From Albula goreensis (lineage: Eukaryota > Chordata > Actinopteri > Albuliformes > Albulidae), in contig CM040741.1 of assembly GCA_022829145.1 (NCBI GenBank), positions 37,804,534 through 37,868,533 of the forward strand: a stretch of 64,000 bases of DNA, in the 5' to 3' direction. The notes beneath the pieces are model-generated. The model ran no database searches and was not told where the DNA came from. It saw only the letters and a list, made by a program, of their open reading frames with translations. Within the stretch, counting starts at the first letter, position 1. Every line of letters starts with the position of its first letter. The translations under genes were made by a program, and so were the position numbers. Of this stretch, positions 37,321-50,960 are shown in pieces.

Positions 37321-40020
37321 TTTACAGGCTACTCTCAGGTGACAGCAAATTATTTATTTAAATACACTTTATGTTTATATTGACAGGAAGGTAAAGTCAT
37401 CTGTCCATAGCAACACATAGTATGGATTTATTGTTATCCTGAAATGTTAATAGTTGGTAGTAATAGGATTTGACACAATCCCACAATTTCCAAACTATGG
37501 ACTGTAAATGCTGTGTGCAACTAATTGTCGTCAGATCATTTTTGTTAAAACTGGCTGCTTCCCGACTTAGCAGACGTGAATAAGCAATCCGTATTAATTT
37601 TCATATGCAATTCATTTCAAAGCGACGAGACTGAACGACTGGGACTTTGGTCTTGGCTATAGCCCCAACACTCTTCGGGGTAGAAGCCTGTACGATCAAA
37701 AAAAAAAAACAACACACACACAGGAACACAATAAAAATCAGAAAGATAATCATTTAGCCTGCACTGCTTGATAAAAGGCATCAACACCCCAGCTGTTCTG
37801 TGTCCCATAAGCGCTCCCATGGAAAATGCTTGCTCTTTGGAGGGTGGCAATGCGAACGGCACTCTCTTTGAAAGCTGACAGCTGTTTTTCCTGCAGCCAT
37901 GCAGAACTATGGCAGCACCAAAGCCCCCTGTGGTGACTCAGGCCCAGCAAACAAAGCACATGGGCACAGAAAGGTTCCAGGGAAGATTTCATCAAACAGC
38001 ATCATCCATCACCACTTTTATTACTCTTAATTAAGAGCTGTAGCTTTTAATAGATACATTGGGCGGATCTCGGTGGATTAAGGAACCCTTGCTTTGATCA
38101 CTGATTTGTCCACAGCAGGGCTATCTCAAATGCTTTTCCCTAACGTTAAAATTGATGAAATGTAGAAAAAAAATCTGTGCAAAATAAACAAGATGAATTG
38201 TGAACTGTGTTTTATGCTCAAACATATAGGAAAACTATAGGAGTTTATTGTATGTGGTGTTGATATTTTCATTATAAAGTAGCATAAGAACAAGCCATAT
38301 TGTATACTTAAACTTACAGGAAAAATATTAGAGCTCACAATATGAAGTGCCATGATTGCAATTACATCTGGTAGAAGCACAGAGCAGCAGACATTACCTT
38401 CAGAGCAGTGTACAGTAATAATCAAAACCCATCTGTTGAATCTGTTCAATTAATGATATATGTACTGTGCAGTATTGTAATTTGTTGTTCAAAAATGACC
38501 AAAGAGTCAGCTGATTTATGGTATACAACAAAATTCATCAGCCGGTTCCAATTATCTATTAACAATGACAGACATAACAAGGTACTGCAGAGTTAGCATA
38601 CAGTAACTCAGCTTGGGCCAGTGTGGATTTATGTCTCTATGTGTGTTTGCAGCTTTGTTTTGTTTTGATTCCCGGGGGGCTACATGGGAATGCTTGCCCT
38701 TTGAATTGTCTGTTATCTGTCCTCTCTTTATCTCTCAGTTTGTCCCAATACCCTTTCTCTTTCTCGTACTATCCAACAGAAATAAGCATGCTTTGATTTT
38801 GATAAATTGTTGTTGCTGTTTCTATTTGCTTATTCGGCAAGCTTACATCAACACATTCATTTAAAAAAAACATTCATTTTATTTGTTAGAAACAATAATG
38901 TTTTTTAATTATGCCTGTGGATTATATGGATTTTTCACATAAGCATGCTCTGCAAAAGATGCTAGAAAAGAGTTTTAATAACAACATTGTGGGTTTTACC
39001 ATTGCTGAGACTGATGCACAAAACATTTTCTCACCAAAATAAAGCAAGTTAATGTTTGCTCAACTGAGAATATATGGCATGGGAAATGACACAAAACCCA
39101 GCAAAAACAAATTCACAGGGATATTGGTACAGCGGCAAGAATGAAGACCACAGCCTATTTTTCTGAAATTGTTTTCTCATGTCTTATTTGTGCAATAAAA
39201 CAAGGCATTAACAGAGCTTTAGAGCTTGTTGATATACCAGTGTTGATTGTTCCTCTCCTCTTGAGGCTGTTTGCTTTACATTTGCGCCTTCTCTGGCTCT
39301 TCAGAGCTCTGGCTTTCAGAGTGTGTTTGCTCATTGTTGTGTGCTGTTTGCACCAGATGATTCATTAAATGATTAATGTAGCCCGATGAGGTAAGGGAAG
39401 GACTGCACCATGATCATTTCCCGGGGGGGAACACCTACACAGTCCAGTATAAACAAACACATCGAATTCAGCTTCCATAGACGATTAGGTGGATAATTTC
39501 CATGTTGTGTTCACAAAAAAAAAAAACTTTCTCTGCACAACAGCACATTTATATATCTTTGTTAACTAATTTGTTTTGCATTTCTACCCTTCATTTTTAT
39601 GTGAGATAACCAAGGCAACCAGATATGTTGTTAACATTTTGGTATTTTTCATTTTTGTATTTTTGGTCCATTCCAAGTGGAAACAGTTAGAAAATTTTAA
39701 GTTGTTCTTAATTTTTATTGTCACATTGGAAACTATTTTGTTTTAAAATAGCATAAGCTGTTTAACTGTCATATAAAACCTGGAATCCATCACTCTTTTC
39801 ATGGAAAATTACCTCTCCAAATTGCATGATTATTTTAAATTGTGTCATTAATTTAAATTTTTCATATTGTTACTTAACAAATAGATATAGGCTATTCTTT
39901 GTACTCTATGAAAAAAAGATCCACACATCCAAAAAGTCTTAGTTCAGGTGCGATAATGAAAAGCAGACATAAATAGATCCACACAGACTGAATTACCTGC
40001 AAAAAGGTCACATCAATTTA

Positions 40021-40353
40021 TTATGTGTAACAACAAGCTGAGCTTTCAGTCTGTAGTCCTTCAGCAGACCTTTACAACGGGAAATGTGTAGGTCCAAGAC
40101 TATATATACACAACAAGACATCTCCACCCAACAATAAGTACAAAGAAATTGAAGTAAACAGTGTGATATCAGAAAAGCAATTAAGAAATGTGAACACTGC
40201 ATTCGATGAACAGTAATAATGTAACGGATGGCATCAAAAGACAGTCATCGGTATAACTATTTTACATTGTATATCTTTGGCCCACACGTCTCCCATTTGT
40301 AAAGGTCTGATCAAGGTCTACAGACTGAAAGTTCTGCTTCCTCTTACACATAA
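40021..40353. mobile_element. Foldback / MITE-like element with 57-base inverted arms
   Basis: Arms 40021-40077 and 40297-40353 are inverted copies matching at 49 of 57 positions by hand alignment, including GTAAAGGTCTG, CTACAGACTGAAAG and TTACACATAA. About 219 bases lie between them, without a coding frame. No clear target duplication, so the true ends may lie further out. Superfamily not assigned. Confidence 0.65.
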
Positions 40354-43300
40354 TTCATCCTTTGCACCCTGACACAGTTTGACTTTTACCGATACATTTA
40401 TATTAACATAGAGTGAGAGTGAAGGCACCCTTTTGTACATGGCTCAGTGTCTCAAGTTTAGATGACTATGTTACATATTATTGGAGAAAAATTGAGATGT
40501 CCCCTCCATAATCCCCATAACAAAATATGTTAATTAATCATTGCATCAAGTGCAATTTAATTTTAAGTGTAATTACCCCTGGATGGCACAAATCCTTGAC
40601 TTGTATGCAAACTTTACTAATCAGATTACCCTGATGATGTATCACACATGGGAGGAGACAAACTATGACAACTATGGGCGAGTGCTCTCTCTCCCCATTC
40701 ATTACTGAAGTTGAAAGGTTTTAGGGCACCTCTTTAAAAAGGTCCTTTTTTGACAAATTACCTCGTGAGAAACACTCCAGTTCCCACAGCAATTGATCAC
40801 AAGAAAGCAGATCTGGGGCAGCTTGCAGCTTCTTCCCTTCCCAAAAGACAGGCTCTCATAACTCATAACAGACATAATATTATACACCCTCTGTCTCACA
40901 CATAATTCCAGATTTCCATTTTCTCGTCTGTGAGTGCTAATATTAATGCGGTGACATTTGTCTACCTTTTTTGGGAGTCTCTTTGAAGATTGAAGCTAGA
41001 TCCCAAAAGCAACGAGGGACTTGAAATGACTTCATGGTCTTTGCCCTGGTGTCTGTTGGGTAGAATTTAGAAAGAGTGGAGTAAAGACAGAACTCAACTT
41101 TAGCTAGGGCTCATATTTTAGCTTATAGGTACGGGTGTGCTGATTTATATGTTATACTTGTCCTGAAATACAGATATAATAATATGACTTTGAACGGCTT
41201 TCAGTCTACACATATGAAACGTATATTTTTGAGAAATCTGTATTTCGAGAAATAACATTTCACAAACTTAAGCAAAAAAAGAGAAAAAATCCAGCAAGGC
41301 ATTTGTAATTCTCTTTTAACTGGTGGTACTTCTGCCAAGTGTTACTTGAACACTGTGGAGTAAATATTTCTGACTGGCTTCTGCTTGATGTACCTTTCTT
41401 GTGCTAGCTTGCTGTCTCCCCAGGACAGAACAACAAGTTAAACAGAGATACTGCTGGCCACATATGTTGTTTATCAACTGAAAAATCTCTAAGTAACATA
41501 TTCTCATTTTGTATGAAGCATTTGTGTAAGTGAGCTGGTGCACACTGTTAAGAAGGAGACTCATTTTATTTAGCTTGAGTCAGCTAACTTGGATTTCATT
41601 AGTTCTGTTCAATTTGATTGATAATGGTGTTGTTAATGTTTGGGAAACTAATGAGGAATATTTTATAAAGGTGGAGAATGTGAGAGGTTTTCATAGCCAT
41701 ACCTTTTTAATCATATCATTTTCCAATACTGCATTGACGCAAAGAAAACTGGATATATATCCACATTTCTGTTTTTTCCCCTTTAACTATGAATAAGGAT
41801 GCAATACAAAAGCATTACCCTGTGAGTCACCACTGACCCAAACGTCCTTGTGCTGCTGAATGTCAAAGTGTTTTGTCGCAACAAACACCTAGAACTCAAT
41901 GCATTGGACAGACTAGCAAGCTTGCAACAGGGGATTAATTTATATTGGGTCTGTAGGAGTGTGATTTCAGATGGTTACAAACTTTTAACCATTAATATGT
42001 CTGAAATATAACAAGGAGTAAGTACGTAATTGTGAAGGAATGCTATATACTCTTGGTTACCATGTTAGCTATAGTGCTAATGTAAGCACTTGCACAGTGT
42101 TCAGGGTTTTGCCTTTAGTCATGACTTCCATTACAATTGGAGAAATATATGATGCTGATGTTGCAAAACTTTTTATCGTATATTTTTCCGGGAGGAAGAC
42201 CCATTGGGATTTGCATTTCTTTTTCAAGTACCTGGTCAACAAAACAGCATAGAATACAAATGCAGAAGCACAGAGGCCACTACATTAAAAATGACAATAC
42301 AGTAAACAGATGATGTAAAATAAATCAATAACCTTAGAATAGCCTTGGTATGTGTTGGCAAACAGATGCTGTAAATACATGTAATATTTATGAAGTGGAA
42401 AAACAAACACAGAGCCGATTGAATGACGTGGTTGATAACATGTGGCTCCTTCCTGCCCTGAGTGTGTGAGCAATTTTATTTCCACCGATTAAAAAAAAAA
42501 TCTAATCCGCAGGTTTTAAATTCATATTCATTGAACACTGAGATAGCTTGCTGTGCTAGCAAAAAATGTATTACTATGATTTGAGTATTCCAGTCAGCTC
42601 CCTTAGTTAAAGTTCCAAGTGGTTTTTCATCATCTGTTTTGCTGTGCTGACCGGTGTCAGTTCAGCCTGCCAGCATTACTGGTGCTTGCCTATTTACAAG
42701 CGAGCTCCAGTCAGAGTCACCTAGCCACATAAGTATGCTGTTTCCATCAGTGTCACCAGTGACATCAAGGAGATAAATGTACAGTGGGGATGGGAGTATA
42801 CTGCTGTTGCTGATCGCAACAAACAACCAGAGGTAGATAGGTATCATATTGCAAAAGAAATCTCATATTTCAACCACTGAAAAAAAATAGGAGGTGTCAT
42901 AAAGTCAGCTGGCACTAGGATTTTGTGTGACATCATGGACTGAAGCTCAGGTCGTGGGTAATTTAATGGAAAAGCGATCATGCTGTATCAGCTAGTTTGG
43001 GCTCATGCTAGCCTAATTCTAGATCTTCAGCGGAAAGGACCAATGCATTAGTGTTACCGAATTGCTGATCTTTTTATCCTGATTGATGGAGTTTTTACGC
43101 CGGAGTCTAAGCACCTTAGGCGCTGGGATCATATCGTTTTTCTTCCAGTTTCTCCTTTTTTTCCTCTTCAGCGTCCACTTTCTTCAGGATGTCACAAAGT
43201 CACTGATGAAAGGTGAAAATGGACCAGGTCCCAACCTCAGTTCTGACATTTATTGGGTTTTTAGAGAACTTTATTGATCAAAATTTCATTCATAAAATAC

Positions 43301-44986
43301 ACAATACAACACAGACCATTTTAAAGCAACGGACATTTCACATAGCTGCTAGAATTAAGGTTATACTATAATTTAATTGCAGTCCATTTCTGCAGCGGGT
43401 GTTTTCTTTTAAGATCAGAGGTCCATTTCCCTTTCAAGACAGAGATTATTTGCTTAAAAACTACATCATAATTTATTAATACATTTTCCGTAGTCATTTT
43501 ACATCTTGTTTCCATAATGTCATTCCTGCAACACAAATACATAACACATTTTTTGAGCATCTTCATCTATAATTTCATCAAATGAAGCATATGCAATAGT
43601 TTTTTGGTCGCAAGAAATGTCCACACCAATACTTTTAAGCGTATTATTGAAATTTATTGGGAGTGACTGCAATGACCAGCTGTAGCCATGGGACCAGATT
43701 GCTTGTGTCCATCCAAACTGTGGAGGAGGATGCAGGTTAGCCTCTTTGCTCCCCTCGGTGGGAGATATACCTCATCTCCAGTGACTGTAGACAATGCAAA
43801 TTAAATTCCCGGTGACATGGAACATTTCTCATAAACATGTTATACCACAAAATTTTCTGATGACTTGACACATAAGGTCACATTGGATATATTTGTGCTT
43901 CGTATCCATACTTGGTACCTGCAGCTGTAGCATGTACCATACAAAATGATTACTCACTCACTCATTCACCCCCATACCATAAATTAGAACTTCATTTATA
44001 GTTTTGTCTAAGCGGAATACAACATCCTCTTGAACACAGCAAATGGCATTCTCATTTTGAGCTATAGTGGATATAACTCATGATAGTAAAACCAAAGACT
44101 TGGGCCAAAGCCATAGTATTATAGGCCTCTAACATTCCAACGCCTTTTTGAGGCAATAAAACAAAAGATGGACACTCTCATGAAACTTTGATACTCCTCC
44201 AGGGAAAGTAATGGTCTCCAATACTGGAATGGATGAGCTTAGAGGAGAACTAAAAGCCACGCCCGTGTTACTGCGGTAATTGCATTTTGATGTGACATTA
44301 ACACTTAATGGACTGGTACGCAGCATAATTAAAACCCCCCAGTAGAGATAGAATATTAACCAAGTGAAAATACTTCAGATTTTCACTTTAATGTTGATGA
44401 CATTAAAGTGTTGATGGCATTGATAGCTAATGACTACTCTGATGGCCCAATTTCAGTAGAACCCCCCATAGAAAAAAGTGCCTGTACATAAATGTTATTA
44501 CATACTAAATTACTAAATGCCAACATGCCCTTGGATGTACCCTTCTTTAGCGGTGTATGGCATGTCTAAAGAAAACCGTGCAATGACCTTGTAGTTGGGA
44601 AATTTACACTGACTGTTTTCTTAGAGACAGATTAATGGTCAGTGCCTCCTTTCAGATATTCAAGCAGAGCGTTAAACTCACCACGCTATAAACTTTATTT
44701 ACAGAGCACTTGGTTAATATCCATCATAAACTGCAAATCAAATTTGCCCTTGCATTTACATCAGCTTACAGAAGTCCATACAGGGACTTTGCAGTGGTGC
44801 TTTCTGATTGATTGCTCTCCAGTTAAACATAAAACACAAAGTAGTGCTGAGTCCATGCTTTAGGCTCTTTAAAATATTTGTGGGTACAGGAGTTTGGGAG
44901 TACTTTCCTTTCACTCAGGTTCTACTTCGTGCGTACCTCACTTCTGACTTTCTGGGGTCGTGAATCATGATAGATAGACTTTAGCT

Positions 44987-45190
44987 GGGAGTAGCTCATA
45001 GCCTAGTGGATGAGGTGCTTGACTGGGACCCAAAAGGGTTGGTGGCCCAAGCCCCAGTGTAGCCACAAATAGAGCAGTGCAGCTGTTTGGCCCTTGAGCA
45101 TGGCCCTCAACCCCACAGTATTCCTAGGGGGGATTGGCCCCCTGGTGAGTATATAGTATATGTAATTTTTTTTGGGCCCCTTGTGGTTGA
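44987..45190 (+). repeat. tRNA-derived SINE, family copy 1
   Basis: A box TAGCCTAGTGG (44999-45009) and a worn B box GGCCCAAGCCC (45044-45054), followed by body text GCAGCTGTTTGGCCCTTGAG and CCCTCAACCCCA. The same body occurs at 20796-20990 in C9 intron 4, showing a dispersed family. Confidence 0.75.
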
Positions 45191-47649
45191 ATACAATAAT
45201 TTGCAGCAATGATTAAAACATAATTTCAGATGCTGAGATTAACTACATCACAAAGTATTAGTTACTATGCTAATATACACAATATTTTAAATACAACTTT
45301 CTCATATAATATATTCCTCTTTTCATATTCTTATTTCAGACAGAATTTTCCCACTGCCCACAATTACTTCTGTGCAATCAAATGAAAAGATAAAATTGAA
45401 CATCAATTACATGATGTGGCGCAGCGTGAAGTGATCTTACTTAATGTTAATTTTCTTGCTCACTGGGTGATAGGATAATAGGTGGTCCAATGGGAAAAAT
45501 GGGCTCACAGAGTTTTGGCACATCTTATGAAAATATACAATCTTGGGTCCTGGTGATACGGAGTGATTTAATCTTTAAAGGTACTTTAAAGGGGATGTAT
45601 TTTGGTACTATGTGGGGGAGTGTTGTATCAAAAAATATTAAATATATGTGACATTCATGAGGAGATTCCTGAATTTTGTGCTTGAGAGATTGTTATCTGA
45701 TGTTATGACTCTATGAATGTTGATGACAATAATTTCAAGTGTAAAGACTACACAATGGTATCATCAAAATGAAATTACCATCTGGTTGTGAATTTAATTA
45801 GATAACGTGCAGAGAAAAAAGAAATAGGAAAGGGGAGAGAAAATGAAATAAAAGCAAGTTCTCAACAAAGAATTGAAGAGAGTACCTTCAGTGTTCCATT
45901 CTTTATTGCAGTCATGAGTTATTTCGGACCTTTTTAACCTGGGAAATACAAAAGGTAGACAAAAATAACACCTAGCAGCAACATGACAACTTTCATAAAA
46001 TGCATGAATATGGACTTCTCCCTTGAGAGAAACATGTCTTTACTTGGTTTAGATCCTCTCATGGAGTGTTATATAAGAATAGATATCGCAATAAATAAAT
46101 CACAATTTTATTCTGACTCTTCAACTTATGTGCTATATATCTACCATCAAATGGTCACTTTTGAGCTGGTCACCACTGGCCACAAGTCAGTCAAAGAGGT
46201 CAATGAACTGGGCAATGTAAATACAGGTCTCATGTGCAACAAAAATGGCTTATTGTTTGGAAAGGGCAGTGGTACAATGCTGGTATAATATGCGACCCTT
46301 TCTCATCAATAATGCAATGACACTGAAAATAATTCAGGTGGGGATTTCTTTGAGCTAGAAATGAAGGGGGAAAACCAGGACTCGGTAAACCAATAATGAA
46401 TGGTTTATGTTGCAGATCCTCAGATTGCAAGTTGGCTGTTTGCAGCTTTGATGTAAGAATTTGCAAATATAAAGCTGTTTCAGTAGCTAGCCTAGCTAAA
46501 AATAATTTGAATTTTAAACATAGTTTCTTGTATAATAATTTGCTGTGAATCATTGTCCATTCCATGACTGTCAGATGATCGAATGGGAATTTTAAAATAT
46601 ATTACAGATTTGAGATAACATATCTTATTCATAAAGTTACCAGACAAATGAAGAGAGAGTTATTTCTACTAGTTCTGTGAAGTCCTATTTCACAACGATC
46701 TGCTTTTAAAATAAAGAAGTGTTCTCAGTTGGAATGAGCATTTCAACACTGGTTAGCCTGGCAACACATACTGTACGCTAACCTCAGATTAAATTGTTCA
46801 TTCCTCAAAGCCCCCTGTTACTTATTTTACACGACAAAGAAATACAAAATGGCATCCCCCCTGCCCAGTGTTTCTGTAGGAAGCTTTACTCTACGTTCTT
46901 TGGAGAACACGTTCATTTCTATAAATTTAAGACATGGACAAAAATGAATATTTTGTCGTGTGGTCAAGGATATATAGTGCAAATTTCCGTGATCAGGAGA
47001 AGGGCTAAACCAATCAAAATGCTCTGAATCTTCAGTTGCATGCTACCAGAGGTTTTTATTACCCAGAGTTTATGCGAAAATGACTTATGTCTTCTAGTGT
47101 TCTGTATCCTCAGAGTCCCAAAATACCAAGATAGTCCAATGTATACAAATGAAGAGCTTACTTAAAGGGTTTAATTTGCCATGGTGACTCAAGTAGGCTG
47201 ATGATGAATTGAAGGTGACATCATGTTACACTGTGGAATTGTAATGTGGCGTTGTTCTTTTTATTACTGACATGGAGGCACTTACTGTGGAGATGTTCAG
47301 CTTGATCATTTATCATACTCAAATATCATTCTAAAATGAATTTAGCAGTATGCAAAAAATACATCATTATCACAAGAATCCTGATGACTATGCCAAAAGG
47401 CAAAATAACTGTGGAGGGCCCTAATTTGATTTCATGCAAATAGACACCAAGCACACTTTGCAATAGAAGTCCAACTAATACAACATATTTATGAAAAGCA
47501 AGCTAGCCTACAAGACGAAGCTCTGTCAGTTTTTGTCCACAATTTTATTCTAAGGGAGAATATGTCCAATCATGTGTCATGAAGACGGTCTGAAAAGTCT
47601 AAGACACAATTTGAGGAAATGGCAACAATGATCCATCCAATCCGTTGCT

Positions 47650-47925
47650 TATTTTAATCGTTTCTCCACATGGTCAGAGCAAAGCAATTGCTTAATTACT
47701 CTTAAGCAAATGATACGTCGCATTTCGGATGGAATGCTGGACGTCTCAGCAGATGGTAAGCATCAATTTCATCACAGTTGTCGCTTTTCGCTCGATAATG
47801 AGCGGCTACGCTGCTGAAGGCTTTACAGCTGATTGAAACATCGCCTTAATTCATAAGCAGGAGCCGAAGCTAGTGCTGGCCATTGATTTATTGTCTAAAC
47901 AGTGACAGAGACATATGAATGCATG
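47650..47925. promoter_or_regulatory. Candidate conserved non-coding element
   Basis: A compact, less AT-rich block with homeodomain-type cores (CAATTGCTTAATTAC, TTGATTTATTG) and several CpGs, unlike the loose AT-rich flanks. It reads like a developmental enhancer. No comparison could be made. Confidence 0.3.
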
Positions 47926-47933
47926 CGCACATG

Positions 47934-47964
47934 CGCGCGCACACACACAAACGCACACACGCAC
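47934..47964. repeat. Mixed (CG/CA)n alternating purine-pyrimidine tract
   Basis: GCGCGCACACACACA and onward: alternating purine-pyrimidine sequence of the kind able to adopt Z-DNA. It directly abuts a CNE-like block. Confidence 0.8.
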
Positions 47965-48973
47965 ATTAAAGGTGCTCTTCAAGGTTCTGGATTCTGAAGA
48001 GCAGGCTAACACGTCCCTGTCAGAAAGCTGCAGGAGCACGTCTGTGTGATAGAAGTAGTGGAGCTGAAAGGTGTTGAACAGTGAAGAAGGGCTTTATCCT
48101 GAGAAGGTCACTGATTGCCTCGGAGGCCTTAAATTGCACCGCCGAGTGAGAAGTGGTCTGCCGTCGGAAAGAAGGGTCGCATTCAGGATTTGCACCATTA
48201 CCGATGCTCAAGCCCCATTGTCCGGGAAGCTCGTCATGCAACCCGCAAGACTGTCTCACAACCACCCGTTTCGAAACATCCCTCATATTTTTCACTTTTA
48301 TTCTGTAAAGTTCTCTGTGCCCTGATTGTACCGTGTATCCTGACCTAGTTAAAAATTCTTTTGCTTTTTTATTTCAGTGTTGCTTTTATTGAGAGGTATC
48401 TTAGTATGGAACTGTGGGTTTGTGCATTTTGAATTTGGTTTAAAATAGTCTGTCTGTACGAAAGTGAATGATCTATTTTTCCCCCTGTCAAAATCAACAG
48501 CTCAAACTTTGAAGTCATTATGGTTTGTTTTGGTATTGAACCCTCATCTTGAGTTACTGAAGCACCTGGGTTTGGTGTGTCTGAAATGTATATATCAGTT
48601 GTTTTAGGATTCTTGTAACTATTTTTACTTTTACTGCCAATTAGAAAGAGGACATTTTAGTGTTTAAGTGTCAGATGCTACTGGGTGGACTGTCACTTAA
48701 GGTATTTGCTATATAAGACATTTAAGTATAAGACATTTCAGGAAGTTTTGGGTGGAAAAAACTTCTTTGAAACAGTGTTCCATCTGAATGTTCAGATGGA
48801 GGATGTACACTAAAGCAGCTGTGTCTCTGTCAACAGTGATGCAGATGTTTACTGTAATTACAGACATCTCTTTACTGTAAAAACTCCCTGTGGATAAATG
48901 TATTTTTTTTCTCAGAGCAGTTGAATTTTAGCAATATTATAATAAAATAAAAATTATATATGTCTCACACTCA

Positions 48974-49006
<33 letters not shown>
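48974..49006. repeat. (AC)n microsatellite
   Basis: About 16 AC units. Confidence 0.92.
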
Positions 49007-49008
<2 letters not shown>

Positions 49009-50759
49009 GTAAATTTCTTGTTTTCTCCAATGGTTTCTCAATTTAACTACCAACCGGTCTGGCCGTCTCTCTTTATGGATAACCTACATGAAATGAAAAG
49101 CATCAGCTGGGATTTCAATGTAATATTTTTCCTGAACTCTGAATCTGAAATTCTATTTACGGTGGATTCAGATTTTGTGTCTGCCGATTGGTTGATGTCA
49201 CATGGCTGTAACAGTGAGCAATAAGTCTCGCAAGGACACAGAGGTTTTGGTGACTCCTGGCTCTCAGAGGTCACGGAGGGTTTACGAATCAATTCTGCGG
49301 TTCCTCTGTATCGCATTACCTTGTGTTCCTGAGGCATGGCTCTGGCACGCGGCCTTCCTCTGTGATTAGGCAGCTTAACGCTGATTCCATGGTTGAATTT
49401 CCCTGTGAAGGTGAATCGATCGGGGGCCAAATAGGAGGAAACAGACGACGAACTTGGAACCAAAGGAAGATGAACGAGCATGTATTCACGGACGTATTTA
49501 AAAAAAAAAAAAAAAAAACGTTAACACCAAAGGGTGGGAGCAGCATGGTCTTTTGTAACTGAACCTTCGGTCCTCCATTATGCAGGTTCGCTGAGGTAAG
49601 ACACCCCCGCACGTTGCTCACAGCAGGCCTTGAAAAAGTGTCCCGTGAAAAATGACCTCGCCGCAAATCTACTTACCGTGATGCTATTACCACCTGTCAA
49701 TTGCTGTCTGTGGGGGCCTTATTGAATTGGAACTGGTTAGTATGTATCGGAGGCGCTTCCAGATGAGAAACAGGACGATGAGAGCACATATGTTTAAGGA
49801 CAATAAAAGAAAGTAAGAAGGGACATTACTGTTCCCATCTGTTATCTACAGAAGGTGGGAGTGATCTAAATGGGCAGTGTTGTCAGTACTGGGATGCATG
49901 GTCCATTCCCACAAGTGGCCTCTATGGCATGCAAAACAAATGATCTGGCTAAGGTTGAAGAGCTAGAGGGCCAACTTTAATCTAAATCTGTCTAAACTCT
50001 GAGTCAAGTCCTTTTTTTTCCCCTCACAATAATGGTCTGCTGAGTCCATTGATCAACAAAATAAATGGAGAAAGTGCTTTGCATTGAAGAGCAATTGAAA
50101 TGATTTGCCAGGGAATTCATTTGTAAGTCAGATTTAAGAACAAATGTAAAGCGCACCAGGAACTTCTTTAAAAAGTTTCAGACTTTGGCTTTCAGGAATA
50201 AGTTACTTACTTATTCCAAATCGAGTTTGTTTTGTCTTTTGCTTTTTAGGCCTGGCACAATAATGAAGGTATTGCACTGTTTTGCAAATAATAGAAAAGG
50301 CTTTCTTTCAAATGAAGAAAAATATGGTGTTGTTTGTCTTGTTAGGTGTTTTGTACATGTGTAAGGGCACAGCAATATGGCTTTCCTGAATGGTGTTAAG
50401 TGCAGCAGACACACACGAAAACCCAAAGAGCCTTAGATTCCTAGTCTGTCTCACAGTCATTCTCTCCGACGCATGCCTCGACTTCCTAATGTCCCATCAC
50501 AAGCACAGACCGTTTTCAGCATTCATTGGAATCCGGCAAAGGGTAATCAAAATAAGATTACTTGTTTTCTCCCCTGCACGCTTGCGTGCGAGGGCTTCAT
50601 TTTACAACAGAATTGAAAACAAACGGACACACAATGCAAAGGAGACATAAAAGAACAAACACGCAAACGCAATGATCATCTTTGCTTTAGTAATTTTGCG
50701 GTAATGTGCCTGGAAGCCGATGTTATCATTGAGCATTAAAAGAAAGGATTATCCTGAAT

Positions 50760-50960
50760 GCTTTGGTGGAGTTGATCTGAAATCCATCTGAAACACTTCC
50801 CCCTTGGATTAATTACAGGTGTGTGCATTAGCCTTAAGACCCCCGCTAATCAATGGAGAGGCCCTCGACTGTGCACATTCTGCTAATCAATAATCCGAGA
50901 TGATAATGGGTAATGCGCGCAGGCACCAGAGGTCAATATCTGATGCATGGTCATAATGCA
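50760..50960. promoter_or_regulatory. Candidate enhancer, clustered homeobox/ONECUT-like sites
   Basis: Within 90 bases: GGATTAATTACAG (50807-50818), GCTAATCAAT twice (50845-50854 and 50882-50891), and AATAATCCG. AATCAAT is the core of ONECUT and PBX-type sites, and TAATCC of OTX-type sites. Several CpGs are kept. No gene seen. Confidence 0.35.

Larger units (their letters stand above)
35801..44986. other. No gene seen
   Basis: Non-coding apart from the tandem duplication at 37.1-37.3 kb and the foldback element at 40.0-40.35 kb. A short stretch near 38025-38100 with TTAATTAAGAGCTG and the TCF/LEF-type CTTTGATC looks enhancer-like. Confidence 0.45.

Noticed and set aside
47707-47754. Possible 17-codon microexon ending at GATG|GTAAGC
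   Set aside because: The acceptor lacks a pyrimidine tract and the phase partner is unknown. The block reads better as non-coding regulatory DNA.
49047-49481. 144-codon minus-strand open frame
   Set aside because: No family resemblance, and overlapping frames are open on both strands in the same block, which is typical of a raised-GC non-coding element.
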